NCBI GenBank assembly: GCA_028023455.1
Contig: JAQFVV010000206.1
Coordinates: 319,001-383,000, forward strand
Length of the DNA stretch: 64,000 nucleotides
Reading direction: 5' to 3'
From: Epiperipatus broadwayi
Lineage: Eukaryota > Onychophora > Udeonychophora > Euonychophora > Peripatidae
A program made the position numbers and the translations under genes. The notes beneath the pieces are model-generated. The model was given only the letters and a program-made list of their open reading frames with translations. It did not search any database and was not told the DNA's origin. This document shows, piece by piece, positions 1 to 11,743 of the stretch (within the stretch, counting starts at the first letter, position 1; each line of letters begins with the position of its first letter).

Positions 1-249
1 TATCTGATTTTTTATTGGAACCTCAGGAGTTTTCTGGGATTTTCTCTATATTCAAGTCACAGACTGCTATGTCTGTCTAACTACAAAAATTAAACATAAA
101 GAATGTAACCAATGTGTTTCAATTGCTGTCTAGGACATATGTGTTTCTACATAGAAAGATTGCTTTGATTAATGTGAAGATCATGGCGAGCATAAATTAC
201 TACTTGGCAATAATGACAGTTACCAAAACTTTCAACTTACAAATTCAGA

Positions 250-1014
250 GGCTCTGTGACCAGCTCTTATAGAGAGGATGGACCCTGCAATTAGCACTCA
301 CAGACTTCAGTTTCACAGGAGACAGAATGGCATGGGTCTCCATTCAATACAGGCAATTAATTTTCAAAAAGGTCATTTAATTGTAGTAAACCTCACTAAA
401 AAATTCTCTCTATCAGCTATCACAGAGACTGCAATACCTACTGACAGTCCCCCACAGTAATGACACATGGCTTGATACCATTATTAAGCAATAATTTTTA
501 CACATCAGGACCTCAAAAGCAGGATTTAGTAATAAAATTAGCATCTGTCAGACACATAACCTGTTGAACTCTGAAAATACAGCTATGTGATCTCACCTAA
601 AGTGCAGCAATCATAGAATCACCACAATATTTAAATCTCTTTTGCTGGAGCCCAAACTATTTGGATTATCTGATCAAGGTTAATCCAGGTTCCATGCCAA
701 CTAATACATTTTTACACTTCAAGCAGTTCCCAAATAAAATAGTCCCAATCTGTTATGCCTGCTCTAGAGGAGAGGAGACATTTAATCATCTAATAAATAT
801 ATCTCCATGCTATAACAGTATTAGACATGTCATCTCTCAACACTGCATTACAGCAGTTGATAAAATCCTGGACATCAGGGGTTGTCTCTCCTCTGGAGAC
901 TTTATGGTTATCAGGTTATCTACATTTCTGACATATGCCCTTTGGTACACAAGATGCAGGACAAAGTTTATGCAACCAGCATTGAACCCTAATGTCATAT
1001 TTTTGGTAAGCTGA
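250..1014 (+). pseudogene. LINE ORF2 C-terminal remnant
   Basis: Two open stretches in this region read like the end of a non-LTR retrotransposon polyprotein. The first (278-460) contains R-x-N-G-M-G-L-H-S-I, close to the G-G-x-G-L block that follows the reverse-transcriptase thumb in many LINEs. The second (661-1014) contains C-x2-C-x8-H-x6-C with E-E-T before the histidine, the usual C-terminal zinc knuckle of LINE ORF2. Stops lie between and around them, and the second stretch opens with TTG rather than ATG, so it is a decayed 5'-truncated copy and not a gene. The family is not assignable from this much sequence. The following 400 bases are slightly GC-richer and may be its 3' UTR. Confidence 0.55.
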
Positions 1015-1689
1015 AAGTTCTTTAGAACAAGGACAAGATATTAACCTCTAGATTCTTATTTACAAATACATGGAACCTGCTAGTATAACCCACGGACTCA
1101 CATTACATAAATATTGGACCTGATATATTGATATTATGATGCCTATCATAAATGAAGAAGTCTATAGAAACATTCCAGACTCTTCTAGAGAGGCAATGAT
1201 CCCACACTACATGGACACCAGTTCCAGTACATCAGCATTATAGGCCCAACCTCAAAGGAGTGGACAATATCAACAGAATGGAAATGCTACTCACTCTTAC
1301 ATTAACCTGTTAGTGTGGATAATGGCTCTGCCATGCATCTACCAACCTAGGACACCCACATTACCAGGACAGCCTTAATGGAAGAAGACAATACCAGCAA
1401 TGGAATTGAGCCAACTTTATCAAAATGTATTATAATATTCAACTGTACAATTTTGTTATGTCAATCAAATATTTTTAAAAATAAAAGTTAAAAATTACAT
1501 TAATTTTCAAAATAAAAAGTAATAATATAAAGTAATAATATATTTTAAATTTATTTATTTTTACTATTTTAGATTATCATTTAAAAATAAATTGAGAGTA
1601 ACAAATATGACCTCCTAAAAATTTACAAGCAAAATATTAAAAATGTAAAGTTGATTTGAGATAAAAATATACAATTGATAACTTTTAAA
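1015..1689. other. Non-coding stretch after LINE remnant
   Basis: The part to about 1400 is of mixed composition without long open frames and may be the 3' untranslated tail of the LINE remnant. From 1440 it becomes A/T-rich with no recognisable feature. Confidence 0.4.
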
Positions 1690-1743
1690 ATCAAAACAGT
1701 CTTATATATATATATATATATATAAGACTGTTTTGATATTTAT

Positions 1744-1797
<54 letters not shown>
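1690..1797. repeat. TA-cored palindrome and (TA)n tract
   Basis: A perfect palindrome (about 1690-1737) has arms reading ATCAAAACAGTCT joined by an alternating TA core. It is followed directly by an almost pure TA tract from 1746 to 1797. Confidence 0.9.
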
Positions 1798-1801
<4 letters not shown>

Positions 1802-1830
1802 ATAATTATTCTTAATCAAAGTATCCCAAC

Positions 1831-4030
1831 CAGGTGTTCTCACACCCCCAAGGGATGCGAGATGGAGGTGCAAGATGATATTTCTGTTTTGTTTTTTTTT
1901 TGTTTATATTAAGGATACTGTTCTATATATTCAAGAATTACATTCAATTTTTATTTTTTATCATTTATTTGTGTAATGTATTCACTGATTGTGACTCCAT
2001 AAATTTCCAGAAGTATTAAAAATTAATCAATGACATCATGTGACATTTATTTGAAAATGTCCTAGAATGTTTTGTACAGTATATAAACCCATGCATGATT
2101 TTATTTGAGGCCTTGCATTGTTAATTTGGTGTTTGTGCACTGCTCATTTACCTTGTGTCCCTAATAAACTGTGATTATATTTAATATTATTTTATTTATT
2201 GCTATTTTACTTCTAATTAACTAGTTTAAGATATTAATTAATCCTTTATTATGTCAAAAAAAGGAAACAGAATGATGATTATTTGCAGTTGTGTTTCACT
2301 TGCACCAGAACAACTGAGGATATTCAAAAACCTATTTGCATACTTTATAACTATGTGTTTTAAATGCAAACACAAAGCCATCTAAGTTGCTGGAACACTT
2401 CAATAACTGAAATGATTTTAGCCCATGATGTTCTGGTAAAAGAAACCTCAAAGTGCCATTATCAAATAATATTATTCTGAGCCCAATTGGTGACTTGAGT
2501 TTGGACATTTTGGATCAAATTATCACAATTAAACAAAATAATTGATGTTGAAAATTGCAGTCAATTCATTGCATTAGTGAGGTTTGTCATAATGGTGACA
2601 TAATTGAATATTTTCTGTTCTGTGAAGATCTGAAAGCAATAGTAAATGCAAAAGATGTCTTTCAGAGATTAAAAGACTTATTTGTAAAATATGACTTAGA
2701 TATTCCAATTAGTTGGTTCTGTGTGTACCAATGATACCCTTGCTGAGCTAGGAAATAATTCAAGATTTTTGAACTGATGAAATGAGATTCCAAACTTGCA
2801 AGATACTGACTGTTTTCTTCATTGGCATGCTTTAGTACCAAAAACCTTACCTCCAAAGTTGAAAAAAGACCTGGACACTTCAGTAGAGACCATCAACTGG
2901 ATTAAGTGTCATGCTTTTTTGAATCACTTTCTCTTTAAGCCACTTTGTGAGCATTTTGGAAGTAAGCATTCAGTTTTGGTTTTTCATACAGAAGTCTGCT
3001 GGGTAACCATGTTGGAGGGCTTTAATGCACTTCTTCAAATTGTGAGAAGCCAAGCCTTTTCTAAAGGGACATGACTATGATTTTCATGGAGAATGGAATC
3101 ACAAGAATTCAACCAAATGGTAGCCTATTTGAGTGATTTCTTTACTCATATGAATGACCTTAGTGTATCTATCCAAAGGAAAAAATGAAAACATATTGAA
3201 ATGCTGGGAAAAGTAAAATGCTTTCCAAGAAAACACATCTTTGATTTCAATGAGTTAAAGAAGGAATTTTTCAAACTTCCCATCACTCAAAAAAATGTTT
3301 GATGAAAATGTGTCTCTAATTCCAATTGTGTGTGAAGAAATTGTGGATCATTTGGAAATACTATCAAAGTCATGTGATGGATATTTTGGAGGAGGAGAAC
3401 CGGAAACTTCTGGAAAATGGACTATAAATCCATACTTCTACAATTTGGATATGTCAGATGATGAAGAGCTGAAGAAAGATCTTTTGAATTGTGTAAAAAT
3501 CTTGTTCTTGAAATGCAGTTTGAAAACAAAACTTTGGAACAGAATTGGTGTTAGGCAATGAACATGTTTCCAAAACCTTGTGGAAAAGCACTAATTGTGC
3601 TCATCCCATTTGCAATGACATACTTATGCAAGTCTGAATTTGGAGTTCTTTTCTCAATAAAGAGAAAATCTATAAATTACTTGGATGCACAGGCAGAGAT
3701 GCAGATATCTATCAGCAAGAAAGTGTCACATTTTGAAAAACTTTTATTCAATAAAGAGAAACAAAAGAATGTTAAATATAACTTTGAAAGAAATTTCACA
3801 CATGGATGGAATTTTAATTATATGCAGGGTTTATGAAAATTTTAATTTATTGTAATATTTTATCTTTTCCATATGTTTTACTCTTGTTTATATATTAATA
3901 AAAAATTGATTATACAAATTTGTTTTGGTCACCTTCACTTTTATTCTTAAATAAATTATTACTTTAAGAAGTGTGAGAACATATTAATTTTTTTAGGAGT
4001 GTACCTCATAAAAAAGCTTAGGAACCTCTG
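1831..4030 (+). mobile_element. Degenerate hAT DNA transposon (ZBED type)
   Basis: Ends are inferred from hAT-like terminal sequence. The left end near 1831 reads CAGGTGTTCTCACAC and runs into a C-rich then GATGCGAG stretch. The right end finishes at 4030 in TAGGAACCTCTG, whose reverse complement CAGAGGTTCCTA matches the left end in 7 of 11 positions. Between them lies a broken transposase (see 2251-3836). I could not find a convincing 8-bp target duplication: CTCTAAAT follows the right end, but the left flank does not match. The outer limits are therefore approximate. A TATA-like TATATAAA at about 2080 and a long leader precede the coding part. Confidence 0.6.
2251..3836 (+). pseudogene. hAT transposase, ZBED5/FAM200-like, broken
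   Basis: Fragments in order match the domesticated or mobile ZBED5/FAM200/SCAND3-like hAT transposases. An N-terminal BED-finger part starts at ATG 2251. The catalytic-core stretch at 2796-3074 includes K-T-L-P-P-x-L-K and H-T-E-V-C-W, which corresponds to the family's H-T-E-V-R-W. A linker lies at 3295-3561. The C-terminal dimerisation part at 3558-3836 includes L-x-P-F-A-x-T-Y-L-C-x-S-x-F, a hallmark of the hAT C-terminal region. The reading frame is broken several times. Already at codons 4-5 the A-run is one base short of the length needed to stay in the BED-finger frame, and there is an in-frame stop at about 2360. The usual protein is about 600 residues; only pieces remain, so it cannot be functional. 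The family match is strong, but I cannot say whether the source was a mobile or a domesticated copy. Confidence 0.8.
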
Positions 4031-6589
4031 CTCTAAATCATTAACAAGAAATTAATAATAGGTTCCTTACCTACTTTTTTAAAATTATTACTACCATCTT
4101 TTGGTAAAAAGATCTAACACTTTGGGTTTTTTACTGTTTTTTTAGAACCTCTACACTTTCTTCCAATTTCTTTCTTTTCTATCTCTTCTTTATCACATAA
4201 TTAATTGAATTTGTTTTCTTAATTGTTATTTTCTCAATATATAAACATATTTTAACTATTCTTTTAATTATTGCTACATTATTACTTTTGTCTTTATAGT
4301 TTTATTATTTTCTATATATTCTTTTCTTTATTCTTACTTTTATTTTTTATTCACCTCATAGAGCTATACTCCAAACACATCACTTAGCAGGCCTTCTTAT
4401 CAGATCCAACTTATCTCAAGGAATAATATTGTACTAATTTAAAAAATTGTGTATTTATTGCAATTCTTGATTTTATTGTTTCTATTTTTTTTTACATCAG
4501 CAATTAATAAACTACTCAAAGCTACTACTTTTGTTTTATGTTTTAAGCTACTTTTATTGATTCAATTTTTGTTACGTTTAATTTTTAATCTCAAAGTGTT
4601 TACAAATTTTATTAGTTCTGTGTAATTTTTAAAATCTTCTCTACATTATCATTAAGTTTGATGCAATGAAATTCTCATTCTCCACTACTATTTTTTTTTC
4701 TTTTCTAAACAATACTTATTTTTAAAAAATTATATAAATAAGAAATAGAAGTTAAAAAACATTCTGGTGTTATATTCATAACTAAGACTTTTTTTATTAC
4801 AAAAAAAACAGCAAAATATTGGTTTACTTTATATAAAGAGACACTTCTTTGTTTCTTTATTTTCCCCTGATATTGTCTCTGTAATATATTGACAGCGTTC
4901 TTGACTAATTGTTGTCTTTATCGCTATATGTTTTTATATAATATCTCAGAATACTTTTAAAATAAATAAATAAAAAGTTATATGTAATGATGTTAACTGT
5001 TTATATTTCTTCTATACGGAATGTAATAAATGTAATGCGCAACTATAGAGAAGCTTGTTATTTCTATAAATTAAATAGTACTTATTCTTTTGAGAAACTT
5101 ATGGTATTTTCATATTCATAGCAAGGTAAATTATAATCATAATGGAGAGATGTGTGTAATTGTATATATTTGATGAGATGAAAATTTATTTAAATTCTAT
5201 ATAAATATTTAAATTAGAGTGTCCATTTTTTTGGAGAGAGGGGAGGATGAGTCTCTGTGGTTGATAGCATTCATATTATTGGCTAACTAGCAAACCTCTC
5301 TTATTTTTATCTTTGAATCATTTTGTTCGATGTATTGGATGGTTGCATAGGAGAAAACAAATTGATGACCTATTGCCTTTTGGTACTCAAGGAATTTACA
5401 GCAATGTGCTGGCTTGTATGTGGCTCTGGTATAAGTGTTGGTGCTGATAAAAGTGTGTATACAAAGATGCATAGGATTCACCATAATAGATAGATTGGCT
5501 TCCAGTCTGGGGGCATTTAATTTTGAAATGGTGCTAGGGATAAGTTTAGGTTCAAGCCTATCTTTGGAGTTATTCAGTAATATGAGAGAAACTCATTCTT
5601 ATATTTGAAAAATTTATGAGCTAAAAGACATTGAAAATCGAATTCATGGAAACTTTTAATATTATATGTGACAATTCTTTTATAATGTTTAGGCAGAACT
5701 AAATTTAAAGTACAGATTACTACAAAATAATTTATTGTATTTTATGAATAAAATATGCATTGAAAGAATTCTGAAAATGAATGGATATTAACGTTTTAAA
5801 AACATTATAAATATATAAAATATATCTAAATTTATTGTGAATAGCAGATTATATGAACTGGGATGAGTTATTAAAAATTGAAGAGCTGAGCTAATAACAA
5901 AGCATTTAAAAAAAAAGACCAGACAAATTTTCATGACAAGATTGCACTTAAGAAATAACGTAAATAAATAAATAATAGGGAAATGGCTTTATTGTTCAGG
6001 TATTTATAAGAAGTTGGAGTGCCAGATGTAAAATAAGTAAAAATTCAGGTAACTTGACTTCAGATTCTGCATTTTATCATTGCACCAAATCGCAAAGGGC
6101 GGTAAGTAATAAAAAGAAAATGAAAAGAAAAAAAAACGATGTTTGTTAAAAAGTATTTTTACTTATTAAAATAATATCATATTAATTAAGAAATCATTAA
6201 TTATAAATGAAAATTTAACTGCATTTTCAAACATCTTTATCAGAATTAAAGATTATTCATTGGTAAAAACTGGTAAATTGAAGGGTTATGTGTGTGTGAG
6301 TCAAAAGTTTTAATAAAATATAAAAAAAGGTGGTGGTTTTGTTTATTTAAAAGATTTTACATATTTCATCATTTGTATTGTAAATGAGTTTTTAGAAATT
6401 TATCAATAATATTGCTGTCTCTTCCTTTTATGTTTATTGCATTATTGAATCTTTGATTTCACTTTAGAAGTGCTTAAAATCTTATAGATTAAATTTTAGA
6501 TTCTACTACTAAGATATATTGATTTTAATCATAATGGGATTTTATTTTGTCATTTAGATCACACACAGCTGAAAGTTAAAATAGATATA
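4031..6589. other. AT-rich spacer
   Basis: No coding frame or repeat was recognised. The sequence is rich in A and T homopolymers. A 38-bp splice-like stretch at 6064-6101 was considered and set aside. Confidence 0.5.
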
Positions 6590-6607
6590 TTGTATACACA
6601 TACACGC

Positions 6608-6662
6608 ATATATATATATATATATATATACATACACGCATATATATATATATATATATATA
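6608..6662. repeat. Interrupted (TA)n with CACGCA spacers
   Basis: Two TA blocks (about 6608-6630 and 6640-6662) are each preceded by the same CATACACGCA motif, which suggests duplication of a mixed unit. Confidence 0.85.
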
Positions 6663-6830
6663 GGGTAATTGAATTTAGACTATCAAGTTTCCTTCAGCTA
6701 TCCAATCTATCTCATACAACCGAAACACATGACCACATACATGTTAAAAAGATAAATGATCTCCAATATAAGTACTTCATGCTGAACCAGCACTTATCAG
6801 TTGGTCCACATCATCACCTTCCATATATAT
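6661..6830 (+). repeat. Family X interspersed repeat, first half
   Basis: It shares with other copies in this window the blocks CATGACCACATACATG, AAAAAGATAAATGATC and CCAGCACTTATCAGTTGGTCC. Other copies lie at about 9.1-9.9, 10.4-11.4, 32.9-33.7, 45.3-45.9 and 48.4-48.75 kb. No coding capacity. This copy ends in a TA tract where the second half would begin. Confidence 0.7.
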
Positions 6831-6866
6831 ATATATATTAATCTATTTAAAATGGGAGTAGTATAA

Positions 6867-6910
6867 AATGTGACTCGACACATATATATATATATGTGTC
6901 GAGTCGCATT
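6867..6910. repeat. 44-bp palindrome with TA core
   Basis: AATGTGACTCGACACATAT on the left is mirrored by GTGTCGAGTCGCATT on the right, with one mismatch (T versus C) across the arms. It forms an almost perfect hairpin. Confidence 0.85.
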
Positions 6911-6949
6911 ATATATATATATGTTGATACGAAGATTTTTAAAATATTT

Positions 6950-6992
6950 TAACATGGATGAACCCGCAAAATATGTTTTATATATATTGTAA
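6950..6992 (+). mobile_element. Penelope-like element 3' tail fragment
   Basis: The block AACATGGATGAACCCGCAAA followed by ATATGT matches the end of the Penelope-like palindrome at 57.7-58.8 kb, where TAACACGGATGAACCCACAA occupies the same place next to TA-rich DNA. Only the terminal 40 bases or so are present. Confidence 0.5.
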
Positions 6993-7372
6993 CGATATAT
7001 AAATATGTCGTTACATTAATTTAAAATAAAAACTTAAAAGTTTGCATATAAAAATAAGTGTATTAAAAAGAAAAAAAAAACTAAACGCTAAAATTAAAAT
7101 GTTTGTTAAATGTATATATTCGCACAGATGCTAAACTTTAAAAATATTTTTTTTAATAAATAAAAAAAGGTATTTGAATGTATTTTTTTTATAAAAAAAG
7201 ATTTAAATATAAAAATAGTTTAAAAAAGAAATAATGTAAGTAAAAATAAAAACAGGTATTAATTAATTCCTGTAATCTATAAATGGAAATGATTGTTTAT
7301 TAATTATCCAAAAGTTGTCTAATTAAAAAGTCAGAGAGTAAATTAGATAAGAGAATAAAGAGATTTTAGCTT
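6993..7372. other. AT-rich spacer
   Basis: A-rich sequence with no recognisable feature. It leads into the promoter candidate. Confidence 0.5.
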
Positions 7373-7492
7373 GACCAATGGAAGCACCAAGCCTCAGCCT
7401 GGACCCGAACGAAAATTTGGATTAGTGACGTCTTTGTTCATTCAATCTGGAGATTTACTATAAAAAGGGAAATACAGTTTTTTCGGACAGTT
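7373..7492 (+). promoter_or_regulatory. Candidate pol II core promoter (CCAAT, CRE, TATA, Inr)
   Basis: Four elements lie in the expected order and spacing. GACCAATGG at 7373-7381 is a CCAAT box. TGACGTC at 7426-7432 is a CRE/ATF-like site. TATAAAAAGG at 7459-7468 is a canonical TATA box. ACAGTT around 7487-7492 is an initiator-like sequence whose A (7489) lies 30 bases downstream of the TATA start. The surrounding sequence is less AT-rich and carries CpGs, unlike most of the window. It could be a host gene promoter or the promoter of an old LTR element; no matching second LTR was seen. Confidence 0.4.
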
Positions 7493-7666
7493 CCAGTGTT
7501 GTGTGTTTGAGAGTTGTGGTAGGACGCACATACCACACTCTCTATTTAAAAAAAAAGAAAAATGAAAAGACTGTGATACCTTGAACCAGCTAATGCTACC
7601 TCCAGAACATTATCTTCCAATGGAGATGTCGTGGGAATTAAAAACAGGAACATGGACTCTTCTACT
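7489..7666 (+). other. Candidate first exon with short reading frame
   Basis: It is bounded by the predicted start site at 7489 and a splice-donor-like GTAAGC at 7667. Inside it an ATG at 7593 opens a frame that starts M-L-P-P-E-H-Y-L-P-M-E-M and reaches the donor without a stop (24 codons plus two bases, phase 2). Read through, the frame meets TAA straddling the donor. An earlier ATG at 7562 reads only four codons. The peptide is not recognised and could be chance. A non-coding first exon is equally possible. Confidence 0.25.
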
Positions 7667-9040
7667 GTAAGCTATATTGACATGAACTATAAATTTAAAA
7701 ATAACTAAGAACTTTCGTTCAAGCTTATGAATTTCTATCTGACTTTTATGTTTAAAATCAATTAATAATGTTTAATTTTATATGTTTTCCGATTGATAAA
7801 AATCATTTCCATTTTTTTTTCTCTTATTGTATAAATTATTTATTGTTTAAATTTTAAATGAGGGAATTTAAGGTTGGGTATAGACGTTGCATAGATTCAT
7901 TAGCGGTTGATAATGTTGTGGTTTTCACATTCGATTAGAATATATGTCAACGATATCACTGCAAGCATCTTACAATGAATGCTAATGGGATTTGTATATT
8001 CCCTATGCAAGTGACGTTTATCGATGACTTTGTATTTTGATCGGTTGTGTTTAATTTGGAATGTTTTTGACCATGGAATCTGTACAGCTGATCTGTACTC
8101 AACATTTTAAAACAAATTTTATAAAATGCATTTGTGCGAATGTATCTAAATGTTAAATTTAAGTTGGGCGTGAATGGCTATATAGTTTTTAAAGTTATAT
8201 TAAGGGAGGGTAATCTTAGGTTATTCGTTTCATAGTTGAATTGGCTCAATGGATTGGATATATTTGTGTAATTAGTAGATGTAGTATGAGATCCGCTTTG
8301 GGCAGGATTGCATATATACGCCACACACCTTCTGTTTGCCTATGGATGGATTTGTAAGTCGGCAGAAGACCGCAGTCCATTCCTATGGAGTTTTTTGTTT
8401 ATTGTTCTACTTGCCAACAGATGTAACATTCCTGTTGGTGGAGAGTCAATGTCTTCTCTAATTCTACTTACTGTTCAGATGTCCATTCCTGACAGTATAG
8501 TATTTTGTGTTGTCGTATCATGCTACATTGAATACATGAATGTATCAGATGGATTGGCGCCAGTTGATTGCGAAATTTGTTGCCTAAGGTTAAATCAGGG
8601 AAGAATATTTTCTTTTCAAATGCAGATCTATGTAGTCTATTCATACTTGACTATTTAAATAAAATATTAAACTCATTGAAACTTAGTTAAATGTAAAATT
8701 AAAAGATTAATAGAAAAATCTAAAATGTTGAATTTATTCCTCAAAATTTAAATGTTATTTTATATGTGCGTAAATAAACATTTTTATGTGTTAATTTCTG
8801 GCAGTGGCTTTTATTTATTGATATTTAAGATATAAATTAAGATATAGATTTTTATCTCTGCGTCTCCGCTGAGCTAGTGACTTGGGCTAACGATCGGAAT
8901 ATTTAAATAAAGTGGAATCTTAACAGCGTGTATCTGCCTACTTTATAAATTTTTCTAGGCTCAAATGCCTAGATGGCGCCCTGGTAGTTGCAGATATTGT
9001 TTTTGCGGTTAGATTCGATCTTCACTTACATTTCGATCGT
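7667..9040. other. Low-repeat, CpG-bearing stretch downstream of the promoter
   Basis: This stretch has scattered CpGs and mixed composition and few simple repeats. A 350-base open frame without an ATG start runs 8308-8658 on the plus strand (begins at TTG). Its translation is hydrophobic in parts and not recognised, and I do not call it a gene. A GC-richer patch at 8860-9000 contains GGCTAACGATCGG and TGGCGCCCTGG. A similar GGTGCCCTGGTAG occurs at the very end of the window (63984 on), so this may be a repeat terminus. Confidence 0.35.
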
Positions 9041-9065
9041 TATAATATATATATATATAATCAGA

Positions 9066-9335
9066 ACTCGGTTTATATTAAGTTAGCAAATCTTCAAACA
9101 TTAATGGATAGGCTTCAATCTAATGCACCATCCAAGTTGTCATACCTTTATGCCATTGAAAATCTAATAATGGAATGCCCAAATGTCTTGATGATTCCAA
9201 TATTATTGTCATGCTCATGTTGATCTTTAAGTCAATCTGACCCATCATGTATAGGACCTTATCTATTTAAATACACAGAAGAAGGTTTGGCAGGATACAG
9301 GCTGAATCTGTAATATTTAAGTACGGGTATAGTTT
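9066..9335 (+). repeat. Family X, second half
   Basis: It matches the second part of the family X unit: the TTTATATTAAG start, then AATGGATAGGCTTCAATCTA, a GGAATGCCCAAATGTC block, and the stretch ending in AATACACAGAAGAAGG. Diverged relative to the 10.4 kb copy. At 9366 a further unit start (GGGGATTTGAACCAAGAC) follows and is quickly lost. Confidence 0.65.
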
Positions 9336-9494
9336 AGATCTCTGGAGTTTAGATGTAATTAGTAGGGGATTTGAACCAAGACCGGTTGAAAGACTGTGTT
9401 CAAATGCCCTATAATTACATATAAACTCCAGGGATATAATGTATATCTGTATTTATTTTTATCTATATTTATCAAACCTCATTATAATATATAG

Positions 9495-9912
9495 AGTATA
9501 TGAGCACAGACTTTCACATGATCCATCACACTCCACTCTATTTCATAACACTGATACACCTGAACACATATATGTCAAAAAAATAAATTATCACCAATAA
9601 GCATATTTCATGATAAACCAGCAATCATCAATTGGTCCAGATTATCATCTCTACACATATATGCAATAAGTGCTCAAATATATATTAAGATAGCCAATAT
9701 GCATACTTTAATGGACAGGCATATATACCTGAGCACTTATTGCATATATGTGTAGAGATGATAATTTGAACCAACTGATGATTGCTGGTTTAGCATGAAA
9801 TATGGATATTGGTGATTATTTATCTTTTCGACATATATGTGTTCAAGGGTATCAGGGTTATGAGATAGAATAGAGAGTGGTGGGTCGTGTGAAAGTCTGT
9901 GCCCATATAGCC
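9495..9912. repeat. Family X foldback, about 180-bp arms
   Basis: The left arm runs from about 9495 to 9676 and the right arm from about 9730 to 9912 in opposite orientation, separated by about 53 bases. Both arms carry the first half of family X, with the junction motif ATGCAATAAGTGCTCA and its complement at the inner ends. Identity is high but there are scattered differences. Confidence 0.8.
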
Positions 9913-10358
9913 TATATATTACATATATTGATATAGATATATAATAAGCCTGTTTTCAGTTATTACAAACCTCATTATAGAAAATTATTCTAAATGATGT
10001 CAGATACAATAAATAATGAGCTTTTTTTGATACCCATTTATTTTAATTTAAAATAGTTTATTTATGTAAAAGTATATAAAATATCTAATATATATTGTGA
10101 TATTAATAATGACAACATCAAAATAAATTTAAAACTAAAATAATACAAAAATGTGAAGAATTTAAATTAAGAAAGTAACTTAAAATGATAGTTTCAATAT
10201 ATACCTATCATTACATTGGATGGGGGGTATGGCTAATTTTGACAAATACCATAGTCTTTTTTTATTTATGTAATTGTAGGGTAGGTCAGTTAAAAAATAA
10301 AATTGCAATCGCAAAAGGTTGATCAAAATGTATAAAAAAACAAATATACATATATGTC
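9913..10358. other. AT-rich spacer
   Basis: No coding frame or repeat recognised, apart from short A and T runs. Confidence 0.5.
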
Positions 10359-11406
10359 ATAGCTGAAATACACAGGCTTATATATACCTGCGTCTATATA
10401 TGTAATAGACAGGGTATGAGCACAGACTTTCATATGACCCACCACTCTCCACACCATCTCATAACACTGATACACCTGAACACACATATGTTGAAAAGAT
10501 AAATAATCACCAATATACGTATTTCATGCTAAACCAGCAATCATCAGTTGGTCCAGATTACCATCTCTACACATATATGCTACAAGTGCTCAGATATATA
10601 TTAAGATAGCAAATTCTCCTACTTTAATGGACAGGCTTCAATCTACTCCACACTCCAACTCTTCAACCATCCATCCAATTGAAAATCTGATGATGGAATG
10701 CTCAAAGGCCACCCTGAGGCCGAGATTATTGTCACACCCATGTTGACCTAAAGTCAATCTGACCCCTCATGTACAGGACATAATCCATTAAATACATATA
10801 CAAGGGATAGGTAGACATCTCTAATACGTAATATCTTTTCAACATATGTGTGTTCAGGTGTATCAGTGTTATGAGATGGTGTGGAGAGTGGTGGGTCATG
10901 TGAAAGTATGTGCTCATACCCTGTCTATTACATATATAGACGCAGGTATATATATGCCTGTGTATTTCAGCTATTACATATTAGAGATGTCTGCTTATCC
11001 CTTGTATATGTATTTAATGGATTATGTTCTGTACATGAGGGGTCAGATTGACTTTAGGTCAACATGGGTGTGACAATAATCTCGGCCTCAGGGTGGCCTT
11101 TGAGCGTTCCATCATCAGATTTTCAATTGGATGGATGGTTGAAGAGTTGGAGTGTGGAGTAGATTGAAGCCTGTCCATTAAAGTAGGAGAATTTGCTATC
11201 TTAATATATATCTGAGCACTTGTAGCATATATGTGTGGTAATCTGGACCAACTGATGATTGCTGGTTTAGCATGAAATACGTATATTGGTGATTATTTAT
11301 CTTTTCAACATATGTGTGTTCAGGTGTATCAGTGTTATGAGATGGTGTGGAGAGTGGTGGGTCATGTGAAAGTCTGTGCTCATACCCTGTCTATTACATA
11401 TATGTC
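10359..11406. repeat. Large family X foldback with a third partial arm
   Basis: A complete family X unit at about 10396-10832 is mirrored at about 10973-11405 with near-perfect identity; the clearest difference is a 5-base loss in the right arm near 11235. Between them, 10829-10975 is an extra inverted copy of the outer part of the left arm (10359-10508). As a result, 10831-10938 and 11299-11406 are direct repeats with about one difference. Predicted RNA would fold into two alternative hairpins. Open frames that appear on both strands here share the same C-terminal peptide only because of the inversion. Confidence 0.85.
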
Positions 11407-11743
11407 ATGTAAAAGTATGTAATTCCAAATATGTACATGTAAAGGGCAGATGAATAATTTTCATTTCTTATTTATTTAAATCATTTAGCTTCATTTTGTC
11501 TCTGTAAAAGAAAATTGAAAAGGTTTTATGCAAATGAGTTTTGGAGATATTCAAGACTACGGATTAAAATAATCATCATATTTATTGTTTGCAAAAGCAT
11601 TACAAGCTATATAGAGTTTAGTCTTGGTAAATACATCTCATATTGTAGTAATAGGTGTGATAAATTAAAATGGTAAATGTCAAACATATATGACTAATAG
11701 TGTTTAGCTGACTTATTGTAGAAAGTTCAGTTTTCTCAAGTTG
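11407..11743. other. Spacer between foldbacks
   Basis: No feature seen; short unique-looking sequence between the X and Y foldbacks. Confidence 0.45.

Noticed and set aside
1831-4030. 8-bp target duplication of the hAT element
   Set aside because: The 8 bases after the right end do not match those before the left end, so the exact boundaries stay open.
6064-6101. 38-bp internal exon between CAG and GTAAGT
   Set aside because: Weak pyrimidine tract, very short, no protein likeness.
6590-6841. 83-codon frame starting in TA repeats
   Set aside because: Made of Ile-Tyr repeats and family X repeat sequence.
8308-8658. 116-codon open frame on the plus strand
   Set aside because: No ATG at the start, no motif, no clear splice sites. 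Kept only as a note in the region entry.
10732-11073. Paired frames on both strands of the family X foldback
   Set aside because: They share a C-terminus only because the arms are inverted copies.
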